In this document: positions 1 to 10,290 of the stretch, one piece after another
Position numbering within the stretch: position 1 is the stretch's first letter
Layout: the number at the start of each line of letters is the position of its first letter
Assembly (NCBI RefSeq): GCF_045679555.1
Contig: NC_092115.1
Span: forward strand, 36,984,728 to 37,048,727
Source: Salvelinus alpinus
Taxonomy: Eukaryota; Chordata; Actinopteri; Salmoniformes; Salmonidae
Reading direction: 5' to 3'
Length of the DNA stretch: 64,000 nt
Translations under genes and position numbers: made by a program
Notes under the pieces: generated by a model
What the model was told of the DNA's origin: nothing
The model's database searches: none
Seen by the model: only the letters and a program-made list of their open reading frames with translations

Positions 1-267
1 TTACATTAACAGAAATTAAAATCCATAACTTCTCCAAAACTGTTAGGATTTCCCCAAACTTTTCCAGGCTTGGAAAACACCATTTAAAAATTCCATGACC
101 TTACGAACACTGAAAACATGTGTACCTCTAGATCTATAAAAGTTGTTTGGATTCCAGATTTGAATGTCAGAGTGGAGGAAGATCCCACACACTAACTTTG
201 TTGAACTTGTTGGGAAAGTTGTCAAAGTAGATGTGTCAAAAGTTGCATTGTTCACAGTGAAAGGAAC

Positions 268-1032
268 CAGGGTGGGAAATTAACTTTTAGGTCCACCAGC
301 CACTGTGGCAGGTAGATTAAAAAAATACAAAATAATTATAATTATACAAAATATTATTTTCTCATTATTTGCACACAAAAGAAATGAGCACGCTTTCTAA
401 TGTTTCAAAAACATAAAATGTACTACTAGTAATAAGTAATGGGGTATATTGCTTAATTACATTTATTTTTTGTGACCTGCGTCTTTTAACCAATGAATGT
501 TAAGAAATAATTCAGAGCCAATAATAAAAACGGCTCCAACTGAACATCAAGCCTGCCAAAAAGCTGAGTGATACAGCTTATCATTATTATAGTTTAGGGC
601 TCTACGCTGACATTTTTTTTTTACAAGGAGTACATGAGGTGCTCCTAAGTTGAAATGTAGACACACAATTAAATCTAGGAGAACAATGAATACAAGTTTA
701 GGAGTGATGCATGCTCAATCAAGCACAAACATTAGTTGAGAAACATTTTCAGCTGGCCCTTTAAGGGACAGGCCGTTACCATGGTAAATCTCTGACTGAC
801 GTCTTCCTAGATGTAGACAGTTGCGGCAAACTCAAACTAACATTGAAAAACAACCAAGTACGCAAACTAAACTACGTAACTGGCCATGAAACGAGGAGAA
901 AGTCACACTTTATTAGCCTTTGTCAATTTCGACCAACTTCTACATGTGGGTTTTGGATTAAAACTGTTCCCAAATGCTCTGTGACCCGCCAGTGACAATC
1001 TACCAGCATTCGGCAGTTAATTTCCAACCCTG
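268..1032. mobile_element. Non-autonomous hAT-like element
   Basis: Starts CAGGGTGGGAAATTAACT and ends with the inverted AGTTAATTTCCAACCCTG, giving about 18-bp imperfect terminal inverted repeats. The flanking 8-mers AAAGGAAC and AATGGAAT agree at 6 of 8 positions, as a decayed hAT-type 8-bp target duplication would. No transposase is seen. The 267 bases to its left hold nothing recognised. Confidence 0.55.
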
Positions 1033-1497
1033 AATGGAATGTTGGAAATCATGTGACTAACAATGGGGAGCTTTACATGCTTACCAGACCACCTGCGTTG
1101 TGTGATAGCTTGCAAAATAAATTCACGTTATTCAATAATGTAACCAAAACTGCTTGCAGGCGTCTGTGTAGCCAGGCGCTAATGCGCTGCAAGTTCCGCT
1201 TCTTCCATCTACTCATTGGTTTTTATGAGGATATAGGCTACCCACATGAGTGATAGAAAGATTAACGAGATCCACACGCCAGTCGGTGGCTGGCGGTAAT
1301 ATACCTTAAAGTTTGTTGCCAACAGCCATGTAAAATCTACAGAAGAATGAACGAGGAGAGATTAATCAAGGAAACTAAAAACGAACTAGGTTTCCCATCT
1401 TATCTGTGGATTAATTGTTGGGAGTAGAGAACACATGGTGCGACTGAAAATAAGTCAAATTCTACAAAGACTCAGCAAAAAAAAAGACCATATGCAG

Positions 1498-2691
1498 TAG
1501 GGATGCACGATATATCGGTAAGCATATCGGAATCGGCCGATATTAGCCAAAAATGCCAACATCGGCCCTGTATAGTTTAACGCCAATGTGCAAAACCGAT
1601 GTCAAAGCTGACGTTCATACCTATGTAATGTAAGTAGATGTAACGACGCCACAAAAAAATAAAGCCCTACACAGAACAAAAGCATAAAAATACTAAGCGC
1701 ACACTTCCAACAACTAAACAAGTTCAAGTCGAGCAATCATTTGAAAGAGTAAGAACATTTCAGCGAGACAACGCAAAGGCGAAATGCATTAGTGCCAAGA
1801 TAATGGAATTCATTCCCCTTGACAATCAACCGTTCTGTCGTGGATGATGTTGGCTTTCGCCGACTGGTCAAGCACCTCGAGCCCCGGACACTACCAAGTA
1901 GGCGCTATTTTTCAGATGTTGCTCACCCGGAGTGTCACAGTATTGTTGGAAAGCATCCATGAGCTACTTGCTATGGGTGTCACCGCTATTAGCTTCACGA
2001 CTGACATTTGGACCAGTGATGTCAGCCCCGTGAGCATGCTGAGCCTGACAGCACAGTAGGTCGACGAGGATTTCGTACTGAGGAAAGCCGTATTGCATGC
2101 TCAAGAATGTGATGGTTCTCATACCGCCGCTGCCATTTCAATGGCATTTGAGAACATGCACACGCTAGCTCCATTAGAACAACTGCGTCTGCAGCAGATG
2201 TGATATCCTCTGTCATGGTATTGAATTGCCTGCTCAAAACTGCCAGTTTCCACAAATTGCAAAAGTACTCTACCAGAGGCTGTGAACAAGCGATTCCGTG
2301 GCATTCTCTCAGCCTCTTTACCGTGTCGCCACCATGCTTGATGCTAGGTACAAGGACCGCTACTTCAATGCAAGAAACAGGGTTTACGTAAAATGGTACA
2401 CAGCTGGACAAGATGGAAACGGACACAGTGACACCGAGGAAGAGGCCACGGACAAAGCTGAAACTTTACTGCTTGACATGATGAAATTCTGGTTGCGACT
2501 GAACAAGTGAACAACAAGTAATTGAATTAAATAGGCTGATTGTTTTACTGGTAATGGGGACATAAGTAAATGCCAACAAAAACTTTGATCAGAATGTTTC
2601 AACCAACTAAATTTTAAATAAAATCGGTATCGTTTTTTTGGCAAGGAAAATATTGGATATCGGTCAAAAAAATTATATCGGTGCATCCCTA
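1498..2691 (+). mobile_element. hAT transposon, internally deleted, with perfect 8-bp target duplication
   Basis: Begins TAGGGATGCAC and ends GTGCATCCCTA (11-bp perfect inverted termini). It is flanked on both sides by ATATGCAG (1490-1497 and 2692-2699). The interior keeps fragments of a hAT (ZBED-like) transposase: FTTDIWTSDVSPVSMLSLTAQ at about 1995-2059 and YRVATMLDARYKDRYFNA near 2320-2375, the latter part of the conserved C-terminal region. At under 1.2 kb with stops and gaps it is non-autonomous. Confidence 0.88.
1844..2510 (+). pseudogene. hAT transposase fragments
   Basis: Two broken open segments (1844-2059 and 2298-2510) encode recognisable pieces of a ZBED-type hAT transposase: the TTDIWTS motif of the RNase-H-like core, and the ATMLDARYKDRYF motif. 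Stops, frame changes and large deletions separate them, so no active protein is possible. Confidence 0.7.
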
Positions 2692-2822
2692 ATATGCAGG
2701 TAAAACAACCCAATGTTTATCTCCCAGGACAAATTAGAATGCAACAGCAAGCTAACTAAATGTCCATGAATGTGTCTGGGGGGGATAGACAAATCAACAT
2801 GCACACGCTGAGACGGTTTAGT

Positions 2823-5220
2823 CATCATGTTATAATGTTGAAGAAATAAATCACTTAAAAAATTTGACAAAAAGCTTAGAGCAATTGCTCCTAAAACCTC
2901 ACATTTAGAAAACAGCATACGAGTCAGAAACACTACAAATTGACTACGTGTAAATAGGATAATTGGTCGTAAAGTCTCATCCAAAACAGAGTTTTGTACC
3001 AGAGTATTTCACATGGTAAATGAAAGTTGGGTTAATTTCAATCCTGCCCAAATCACACAAGTAATCATAAAAAGTATAAAATATATCAAAAAGTTGTCTA
3101 CAAAGCACAATGGTCCTGACCTCTATGCACATTTTAAAGTTTGAATTACATTTCTAGCTTATGGATCCTTCTAGCCAGCATGTTACCGTTCCAAATAATA
3201 ACAATTAGTATGACAAAGATTTAGAGACTTTGTCACTTGTCCCAGTAATTAGACACACAAACAACCTGATCAATCAACGCAGAGGTCTCTGGCCTGAGGC
3301 AAAGCACCACTTCCAAAGTAAATGTAACTACTGTACTAGCTATTATCAAAACGGAGAGTGGACTGTCGATGTCGTTTTTGAGCTGCACCTACCGCTATTG
3401 TTTAGTCTACGAAGAAACTTGATCAAATCAGGTATATTAAAATAATTACTATTCCATCTGGACCGGTTTGAAAAAACACACCCCTAGCCAGGAAGGCCTA
3501 ATTAAACTCACAATCGGCACACTGTAATACAACATTAATATACAAAGCTGTGATCTAGCTAGCTATACCTTGGTTTAGGGTCTAGCAAAGTGAGACTGAG
3601 TAAGGACAGAGTACATAACTGCATTATTCATAAAGTAACGTTTAATTAGTGGTAACAAAAAGTACAAATGTCCTTGTGTTCTGCCACATTAATATTATCT
3701 AAGTAAAATATCAATGACGTATATGTGAAAAACGAGTCCAGGGAAAAAAATGGCCAACCAGCATTTCTTGCAGAAAAAAAACAATTCCCGCAAAAATAGC
3801 GTTCCTGTATCAGTCTTTCTGAGGATTTCCAAGGACTCCAAAACCAGCTAATCAATCACAAAAATGTAAAAACCACCACCGGCCAAAATCAAAGTGCAAC
3901 AGGGAAGATTGCTAGTAAAAAAAATGTTAGCGTTAAAAACAGATTCCACAAGGTTAACTTTAGCTTGCAGCATAGCCAGCCAGCCAAACTAACTAACGTT
4001 AGCTGCAAAACGGCTGCAATGCAGCGTGTTATTGTCCAGACAGAGCACGTTATTCGCATATAGTCATAAAAATATAACTAGCTCAACTTACAATCATGAA
4101 CTTAGTTTGCAAAACAACAAAAGAGATGGCAAAAAAGCTAGCAAAAATGTTAAGGATCCGTCTAGCCAGCATGTTGCCGGGCCAACTAGCTAGCTAGCTT
4201 GCTAAAACGCTAATGGAACCAAATTCAGTAAGTAACGTTACATCAGTATGTTTAAAAACTCTGTTATGGAACCATGATGAGCTAACTAATAGTTAGCTAG
4301 TTAACCGCTCGCTCAAATAGAAAAATAAATGGCGTTAAAAAAATAAATTTCCAAAGATATTGGAGTCAGAGAAAAAAAATTCAAAAGTCTTGAATCAAAA
4401 TACTCACCAGGAGCTTAAAGGTTAAAATGACTTATATTTCAGCAAAATCTGTCAATATAGTGCTGATGTAGACTTCTTGTAGCTATAAGAAACTGGTTAC
4501 ACCCTGCACGAAATGGCGCAGCACATAAAGGCGAGGGAGTCAAGACATGTATTAAATCAAATATTATCTATATTGACAAGATAGTCGACTGACCGCTCTA
4601 ACAATGGAATTACATGTCCGCAAAGGTAGAAGGGAGGCGCGATCAGGTGGGAACATTCTAGCCAATGAGAGGGCAGATTCGCGTGTGAACGACGGACACA
4701 ACTGATATAAAATCGTTTTTCTCAAAGTTACTGGAATGCCACGTGCACCCACCTATATCAGAATGTGTAACATAAACATTACGAAACGAATAATCGATCA
4801 AATAAGCCTCACGTAGCGAATTCCATTTTTAGTTGACCAAATTCGACACTCTTCTCATAGACCTCCAGAGAAAGAAGAAAAAAACGTTGTTTACTTATCA
4901 CGCGGATAGATATGGGGCGGATTTAAGCTTCTCGCTTCGCCTCTTCCTATCTGACTAAATCCGCTTTAGTAGACATCTATCAAATCTGATTGGCTACTCG
5001 TTGTAAAACCCAAGCCGTTCCTGTCAGTGGTTGATTACAATGTCTGTCACCTGCTTTTTTTGTTATAACCTTGCAGCTAATAGGTCGTGTTGATCAGGGT
5101 CAAGCTTGTGTTCAAAACGCAAGACCTCTCCCTACAGCAGTGGTATTCCAACTTGGGGGACGCAATTTCTTTCCAAAGAATTTCTCACGACTCACACACA
5201 AAAAACATTTGTTTATAATA
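2823..5220. other. No gene recognised
   Basis: AT-rich sequence with GCTAGC-rich simple stretches (4183-4205) and two related short segments (near 3164-3190 and 4152-4178) sharing GGATCC-TCTAGCCAGCATGTT. No exon or clear transposon seen. Confidence 0.3.
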
Positions 5221-5450
5221 GGGTTCCTGAGTGGCGCAGCGGTCTAAGGCTCTGCATCTCAGTGCTTGAGGCGTCACTACAGACACCCTGGTTTGATTCC
5301 AGACTGTGTCACAACCGGCTGTGATTGGTAGTGCAACAGGGCGGCGCACAATTGGCCCAGCGTCGTCTGGGTTTAGCAGGTGTAGGCCGTCATTGTAAAT
5401 AAGAATTTAAGAATTTACTTGACTAGTTACATAAAGATTACATTAACTAA
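5221..5450 (+). mobile_element. tRNA-derived SINE (salmonid HpaI-type)
   Basis: The head GGTTCCTGAGTGGCGCAGCG with a box-B-like GGTTTGATTCC marks a tRNA-derived SINE. The body has CACAATTGGCCCAGCGTCGT and the tail GTAAATAAGAATTT...GACTAGTTA, as in salmonid tRNA-Lys-related SINEs. Its right end abuts a Tc1-like element. It is not a functional tRNA gene. Confidence 0.85.
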
Positions 5451-5461
5451 TAATAATAATA

Positions 5462-6870
5462 CACTGAACTATAAACGCAACATGCAAAAATATCAAGATT
5501 TTACTGCGTTAAGGTTAATTTAGGGAAATCAGTCAATTGAAATAAATTCATTAGGCCCTAATTCGTGGATTTTACAAGACTAGGAATACAGATATGCATC
5601 TGTTGGTCACAGATACCTTAAAAAAAAAAAGTAGGGGTGTGGATCAGAAAACCAGTCAGTATCTGGTTCGACCACCATTTGCCTCATGCAATGCAACATA
5701 GCTGTACATAGCTCATCTGTAAATAGCCCATCCAATCTACCTCATCCCCATACTGTATTTATTTATTTATCTTGCTCCCCCAGTATCTCTACTTGCACAT
5801 TCTACCATTCCAGTGTTCAATTGCTATATTGTAATTACTTCGCCACCATGGTCTATTTATTGCCTTACCTCTCTTATCCTACCTCATTTGCACATACCGT
5901 ATATAGATTTTTCTACTGTATTATTGATTGTATGTGTGTTTATTCCATGTGTAACTCTGTGTTGTTGTATGTGCCAAACTGCTTTGCTTTATCTTGGCCA
6001 GGTCGCAGTTGACACTAGTCTACCTGGTTAAATAAAGGTGAAATTAAAATAAAATAAAAAAACATATCTCCTCACATAGAGTTGATCAAGCGGTTGACTG
6101 TGGCCTGTGGAATGTTGTCCCACTCCTCTTCAATGGCTGTGCAAAGTTACTGGATATTGGAGGGAACTGGAACACGCTGTCATACACGTCGATCCAGAGC
6201 ATCCCAAACATGCTCAGTGGGTGACATGTCTGGTGAGTATGCAGCCCATGGAAGGACAAGGACATTTTCAGCTCCCAGGAATTGTGTACAGATCCTTGCG
6301 ACATAGGGCTGAAAAATGAGGTGATCTTGTCACAGTATCTCTGTACATTCAAATTGCCATTGATAAAATGCAATTGTGTTTGTTGTCCGTAGCTTATGCC
6401 TGCCCATATCATAACACCACCGCCACCATGGGGCACTCTGTTCACAAAGTTTACATCAACAAACAATGCCATACAGGCTGTTTGCCATATGCCTGGTACA
6501 GTTGAAACTGGGATTCATCTGTGAAGAGCACACTTCTCCAGCATGCCAGTGACAATCAAAGGTGAGCATTTGCCCACTGTAGTCAGTTACGATGCCGAAC
6601 TGCAGTCAGGTCAAGGCCCTGTAGATGAGCTTCCCTGAGACAGTTTCTGACAGTTTGTGCAGAAATTCTTTGGTTGTGCAAACCCACAGTTTCATCAGCT
6701 GTCTGGGTGGCTGGTCTCAGACAATCCCACATGTGAAGAAGCCGGGTGTGGAGATCTTGGGCTGGTGTGCTTACACGTGGTCTGCCAAAATCTCTAAAAT
6801 GACATTGGATGCAGCTTATGATAGAGAAATTAACATTCAATTCTCTGGCAACAGCACTGGTGGACATTTC
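5462..6870 (-). mobile_element. Tc1-like element A, split by a LINE tail and truncated
   Basis: The left terminus CACTGAACTATAAACGCAAC follows a TA. The same family is seen end-to-end at 28604-29277. Minus-strand fragments (6086-6472, 6583-6870) encode a DD34E-type transposase: GGGGVMIWAGISYG, and a helix-turn-helix region with SARELNVNFS-like residues. A LINE 3' tail interrupts it at 5701-6060. At about 6870 it switches into the tail of a different Tc1 family. Confidence 0.8.
5701..6060 (+). mobile_element. LINE 3' tail (5'-truncated)
   Basis: Contains the long T-rich 3' UTR typical of an L2-type salmonid LINE (TATCTTGGCCAGGTCGCAGT, then TACCTGGTTAAATAAAGGTG and an A-rich end). It sits between copies of AACATA (5695-5700 and 6061-6066), so it retrotransposed into Tc1 element A. 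No coding part is retained. Confidence 0.75.
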
Positions 6871-7096
6871 CTTCAACAAAGTACTGAGTAAAGGGTCTGA
6901 ATATCTATTTATCAGTTTATTATTTGTAATAAATTTGCAAACATTTTGAAAAACATGTTTTTGCTTTGTCATTATGAGGTATGTGTGTAGATTGATGAGA
7001 AAGAAAATGTATTTATTTCATTTTAGAATAAGGCTGTAACGTAAGAAAATGTGGAAAAGGGGAAGGGGTCTGAATACTTTCCAAATGCACCCTATA
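6871..7096 (+). mobile_element. Right end of a Tc1-like element of the 58500 family
   Basis: From CAACAAAGTACTGAGTAAAG to CCAAATGCACCC this matches 59808-60035 closely in order. It is joined directly to element A without its own left half, making a chimera. Confidence 0.75.
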
Positions 7097-7098
7097 TA

Positions 7099-8698
7099 CA
7101 GTACCAGTCAAAAGTTGACACACCTACTCATTCAAGGGCTTTTCTTTATTTTTTACAATATTCTACATTGTAGAATAATAGTGAAGACATCAAAACTATG
7201 AAATAACACGTGGAATCATGTACTAACCAAAAAAGGCTTAAACAAATCAAAATGTATTTTATATATCAGATTCTAAAAAGCTTAAACAAATAAAAATATA
7301 TGTTATATTTGAGATTCTTCAAAGTAGCCACCCATTGCCTTGATGACAGCTTTGCACACTCTTGGCATTCTCTCAATCAGCTTCATGAGGTAGTCCCGTG
7401 GAATGCATTTCAATTAACAGGTGTGCCTTGTTAAAAGTAAATTTGTGTCATTTCTTTCCTTCTGAATGCGTTAGAACCAATCAGTTGTGTTTGACAAGGT
7501 AGGGGTAGTATACAGAAGATAACCCTATTTGGTAAATGACCAAGTCCATATTATGGCAAGAACAGCTCAACTAAACAAAGAGAAACGACAGTCCATCATT
7601 ACTTTAAGACATGAAAGTCGGTCAATCCAGAACATTTCTAAAACTTTTAAAGTTTCTTCAAGTGCATTCGCAAAAAACACCAAGTGCTATGATGAAACTG
7701 GCTCTCATGAGAACTGCCACAGGAAAGGAAGACCCAGAGTTACTTCTGCTGCAGAGGATAAGTTCATTAGAGTTAACTGCACCTCAGATTGCTGCCCAAA
7801 TAAATGCTTCACTGAGTTCAAGTAACAGACGCATTTTCATCATCAACTGTTCAGAGGAGACTGCGTGAATCAGGCCTTCATGGTCTAAATGCTGCAAAGA
7901 AACCACTACTAAAGTACACTAATAATAAGAAGAGACTTGCTTGGGCCAAGAAACACGAGCAATGGACATTAGACTGGTGGAAAACTGTCCTTTGGTCTGA
8001 TTGATGAGTCCAAATTTGAGATTTTTGGTACCAACCGCAATGTCTTTGTGAGACGCAGAATAGGTGAACGGATGATCTCCACGTGTGGTTCCCACCGTGA
8101 AGCATGGAGGAGGTGGTGTTATGGTGTGGGGGTGCTTTGCTGGTGACACTGTCAGTGATTTATTTAGAATTCAAGGCACACTTAACCAGCATGGCTACCA
8201 CAGCATTCTGCAGTGATACACCATCCCATCTGGTTTTCACTTAGTGGGACTATCATTTGTTTTTCCAAGAGGACATTGACCCAAAACAGATCTCCAGGCT
8301 GAAGGAGAGTGATGGAGTGCTGCATCAGATAACCTGGCCTCCACAATCAACCGACCTCAACCCAATTGAGATGGTTTGGGATGAGTTGGACCAATGAGTG
8401 AAGGAAAAGCACCCAACAAGTGCTCAGCATATGTGGGAACTCCTTCAAGACTGTTGGAAAAGCATTCCAGGTGACTACCTCATGAAGCTGGTTGAGAAAA
8501 TGCCAAGAGTGTGCAAAGCTGTTTTCAAGACAAAGGGTGGCTACTTTGAATTATCTCAAATATATTTTGATTTGTTTAACACTTTTTTGGTTAATACATT
8601 ATTCCATATGTGTTATTTCATAATTTTGATGTATTTACTATTACTATTAAGAAAAAACATTGAATGAGTAGGTGTGTCCAAAATTTTAACTGGTACTG
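7099..8698 (+). mobile_element. Tc1-like element B, full length with both ends
   Basis: Starts CAGTACCAGTCAAAAGTT and ends AACTGGTACTG, with TA on both sides (7097-7098, 8699-8700); about 1.6 kb. Extended inverted subterminal repeats (GACACACCTACTCATTCAA versus TTGAATGAGTAGGTGTGTC). A broken plus-strand transposase lies inside. Other members are at 40816-42530 and 54136-54771. Confidence 0.9.
7529..8560 (+). pseudogene. Tc1 transposase pseudogene (element B)
   Basis: The start MARTAQLNKEKRQSIITLRH and the GRPRVTSAAED motif are recognisable. The frame then shifts near 7790, and later parts (the D-D-E region around 7980-8390) are scattered over frames with in-frame stops. Part of the region between the second D and E, present in the 42 kb copy, is deleted near 8300. 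Inactive. Confidence 0.75.
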
Positions 8699-8700
8699 TA

Positions 8701-9057
8701 ATTCATATGGGAACGGCTCAACCTGCTTGCTATAGCTAGCTAGCTAACTAGTTAGTCTGTCAGGCAAGAAAAGTTGTGGATTTTGGTAAATTTGGGCAGC
8801 GCTCACTAAGTGTCAACTTCAGCTGTCACTTTCACTAGCTAGCAATACAGACAACCTGCTAACTAGCCACCGAAATGAAGGCTAGAGTAATTTGTCTTTA
8901 TCTGTTGAGCTTAGGTTATGGTTTGTCATGTTTACTAGGTGCAGATATTCATAGGCTATACATTGCCTCATTTTCCTTTTATTTGACAGCTTAGCTGTCA
9001 CGTTAAGGTAGTAGATGCCCATGCAGTGGAGCTCATATGATGAGTTAGATATTTGTT
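8701..9057. other. No feature recognised
   Basis: AT-rich spacer with CTAGCTAG-type short repeats; no exon or element seen. Confidence 0.3.
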
Positions 9058-9059
9058 TA

Positions 9060-10290
9060 CACTACCGTTCTAAAGTTTGGGGTCACTAAAAAAATATCTT
9101 ATTTTTAAAACGAGAGCACATTTTTTCTCCATTAAAATAACATCAAATTGATCAGAAATACAGTGTAGACATTGTTAATGTTGTAAATGACTATTGTAGC
9201 TGGAAACGGCTCATTTTTAATGGAATATCTACATAGGTGTACAGAGGCCCATTATCAGCAACCATCACTCCTGTGTTCCAATGGCACGTTGTGTTAGCTA
9301 ATCCAAGTTTCTCATTTTAATAGGCTAATTGATCATTAGAAAACCCTTTTGCAATTATGTTAGCACAGCTGAAAACTGTTGTTCTGATTAAAGAAGCAAT
9401 TAAACTGGCCTTCTTTAGACCAGTTGAGTATCTGGAGCATCAGCACTTGTGGGTTCAATTACAGTATCACGCCCTGACCTTAGAGAGCCTTTTTATTTCT
9501 CTATTTGGTTAGGTCAGGGTGTGATTTGGGTGGGAATTCTAGTTTTTCTATTTCTTTGTTGGCTGGGTATGGTTCCCAATCAGAGGCAGCTGTCTATCGT
9601 TGTCTCTGATTGGGGATCATACTTAGGCAGCCTTTTTTCCACCTTTAGTTTGTGGGATCTTGTTTTTGGTTAGTTGCTGTGTTAGTGCTACAAAACTTTA
9701 CGTGTCGTTTATTCTTTCTTGTTTTTGGTGTTCATTTAATAAATTGATGATGTACGCCTACCACGCTGCACCTTGGTCCAATCCATCTTTCAACGCACGT
9801 GACATACAGGCTCAAAATGGCTAGAAACAAAGACTTTCTTCTGAAACTCATCAGTCTATTCTTGTTCTGAGAAATTAAGGCTATTCCATGCGAGAAATTG
9901 CCAAGAAACTGAAGATCTCGTACAATGCTGTATGCTACTCCCTTCACAGAACAGCGCAAACTGGCTCTAACCAGAATAGAAAGAGGAGTGGGAGGCCCCG
10001 GTGTACATTAGTGTCTAGCTTGAGAAACAGATGCCTCACAAGTCCTCAACTGGCAGCTTCATTAAATAGACCCACAAAACACCAGTCTCAAGGTCAACAG
10101 TGAAGAGGATGCTGGCCTTCTAGGCAGAGTTCCTCTGTCCAGTGTCTGTGTTCTTTTGCCCATCTTAATCTTTTCTTTTTATTGGCCAGTCTGAGATATG
10201 GCTTTTTCTTTACAACTCTGCCTAGAAGGCCATCATCCCGGAGTCACCTCTTCACTGTCGACGTTGAGTCCCTCTTTTTAACGCATTGCA
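9060..10290 (+). mobile_element. Tc1-like element C, rearranged, carrying a solo LTR
   Basis: Left end CACTACCGTTCTAAAGTTTG after TA. The coding part (about 9810-10130) has the Tc1 helix-turn-helix MREIAKKLKISYNAVCYSLH and NRKRSGRPRC. A solo LTR interrupts it at 9465-9804. At about 10130 the sequence turns back: 10205-10270 is an inverted copy of about 10085-10135, so the normal right half is missing. Confidence 0.75.
9465..9804 (-). mobile_element. Solo LTR with 5-bp target duplication
   Basis: Starts TATCACGCCCTGACC (normally TG) and ends CACGTGACA, flanked by TACAG on both sides (9460-9464 and 9805-9809). It is the reverse complement family member of the LTR at 36619-36999, sharing CCCAATCAGAGGCAG and CACGCTGCACCTTGGTCC. 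Tc1 sequence resumes exactly after the second TACAG. No internal retroelement genes remain. Confidence 0.75.

Larger units (their letters stand above)
1076..2822 (+). repeat. Dispersed repeat, family shared with 41477-42149, split by a hAT insertion
   Basis: The two flanks (1076-1497 and 2700-2822) align with the element at 41477-42149. Shared landmarks include CATGCT-ACCAGA at the left end, CTACTCATTGG/CTCCTCATTGG, TGTGGATTAATTGT, GGAGTAGAG and TATCCCAGGACAAATTAG. Sequence in between (1498-2691) is the younger hAT element. Confidence 0.6.

Noticed and set aside
5221-5300. tRNA gene
   Set aside because: tRNA-like head of a SINE with SINE body and tail; also true at 24492 and 34974.
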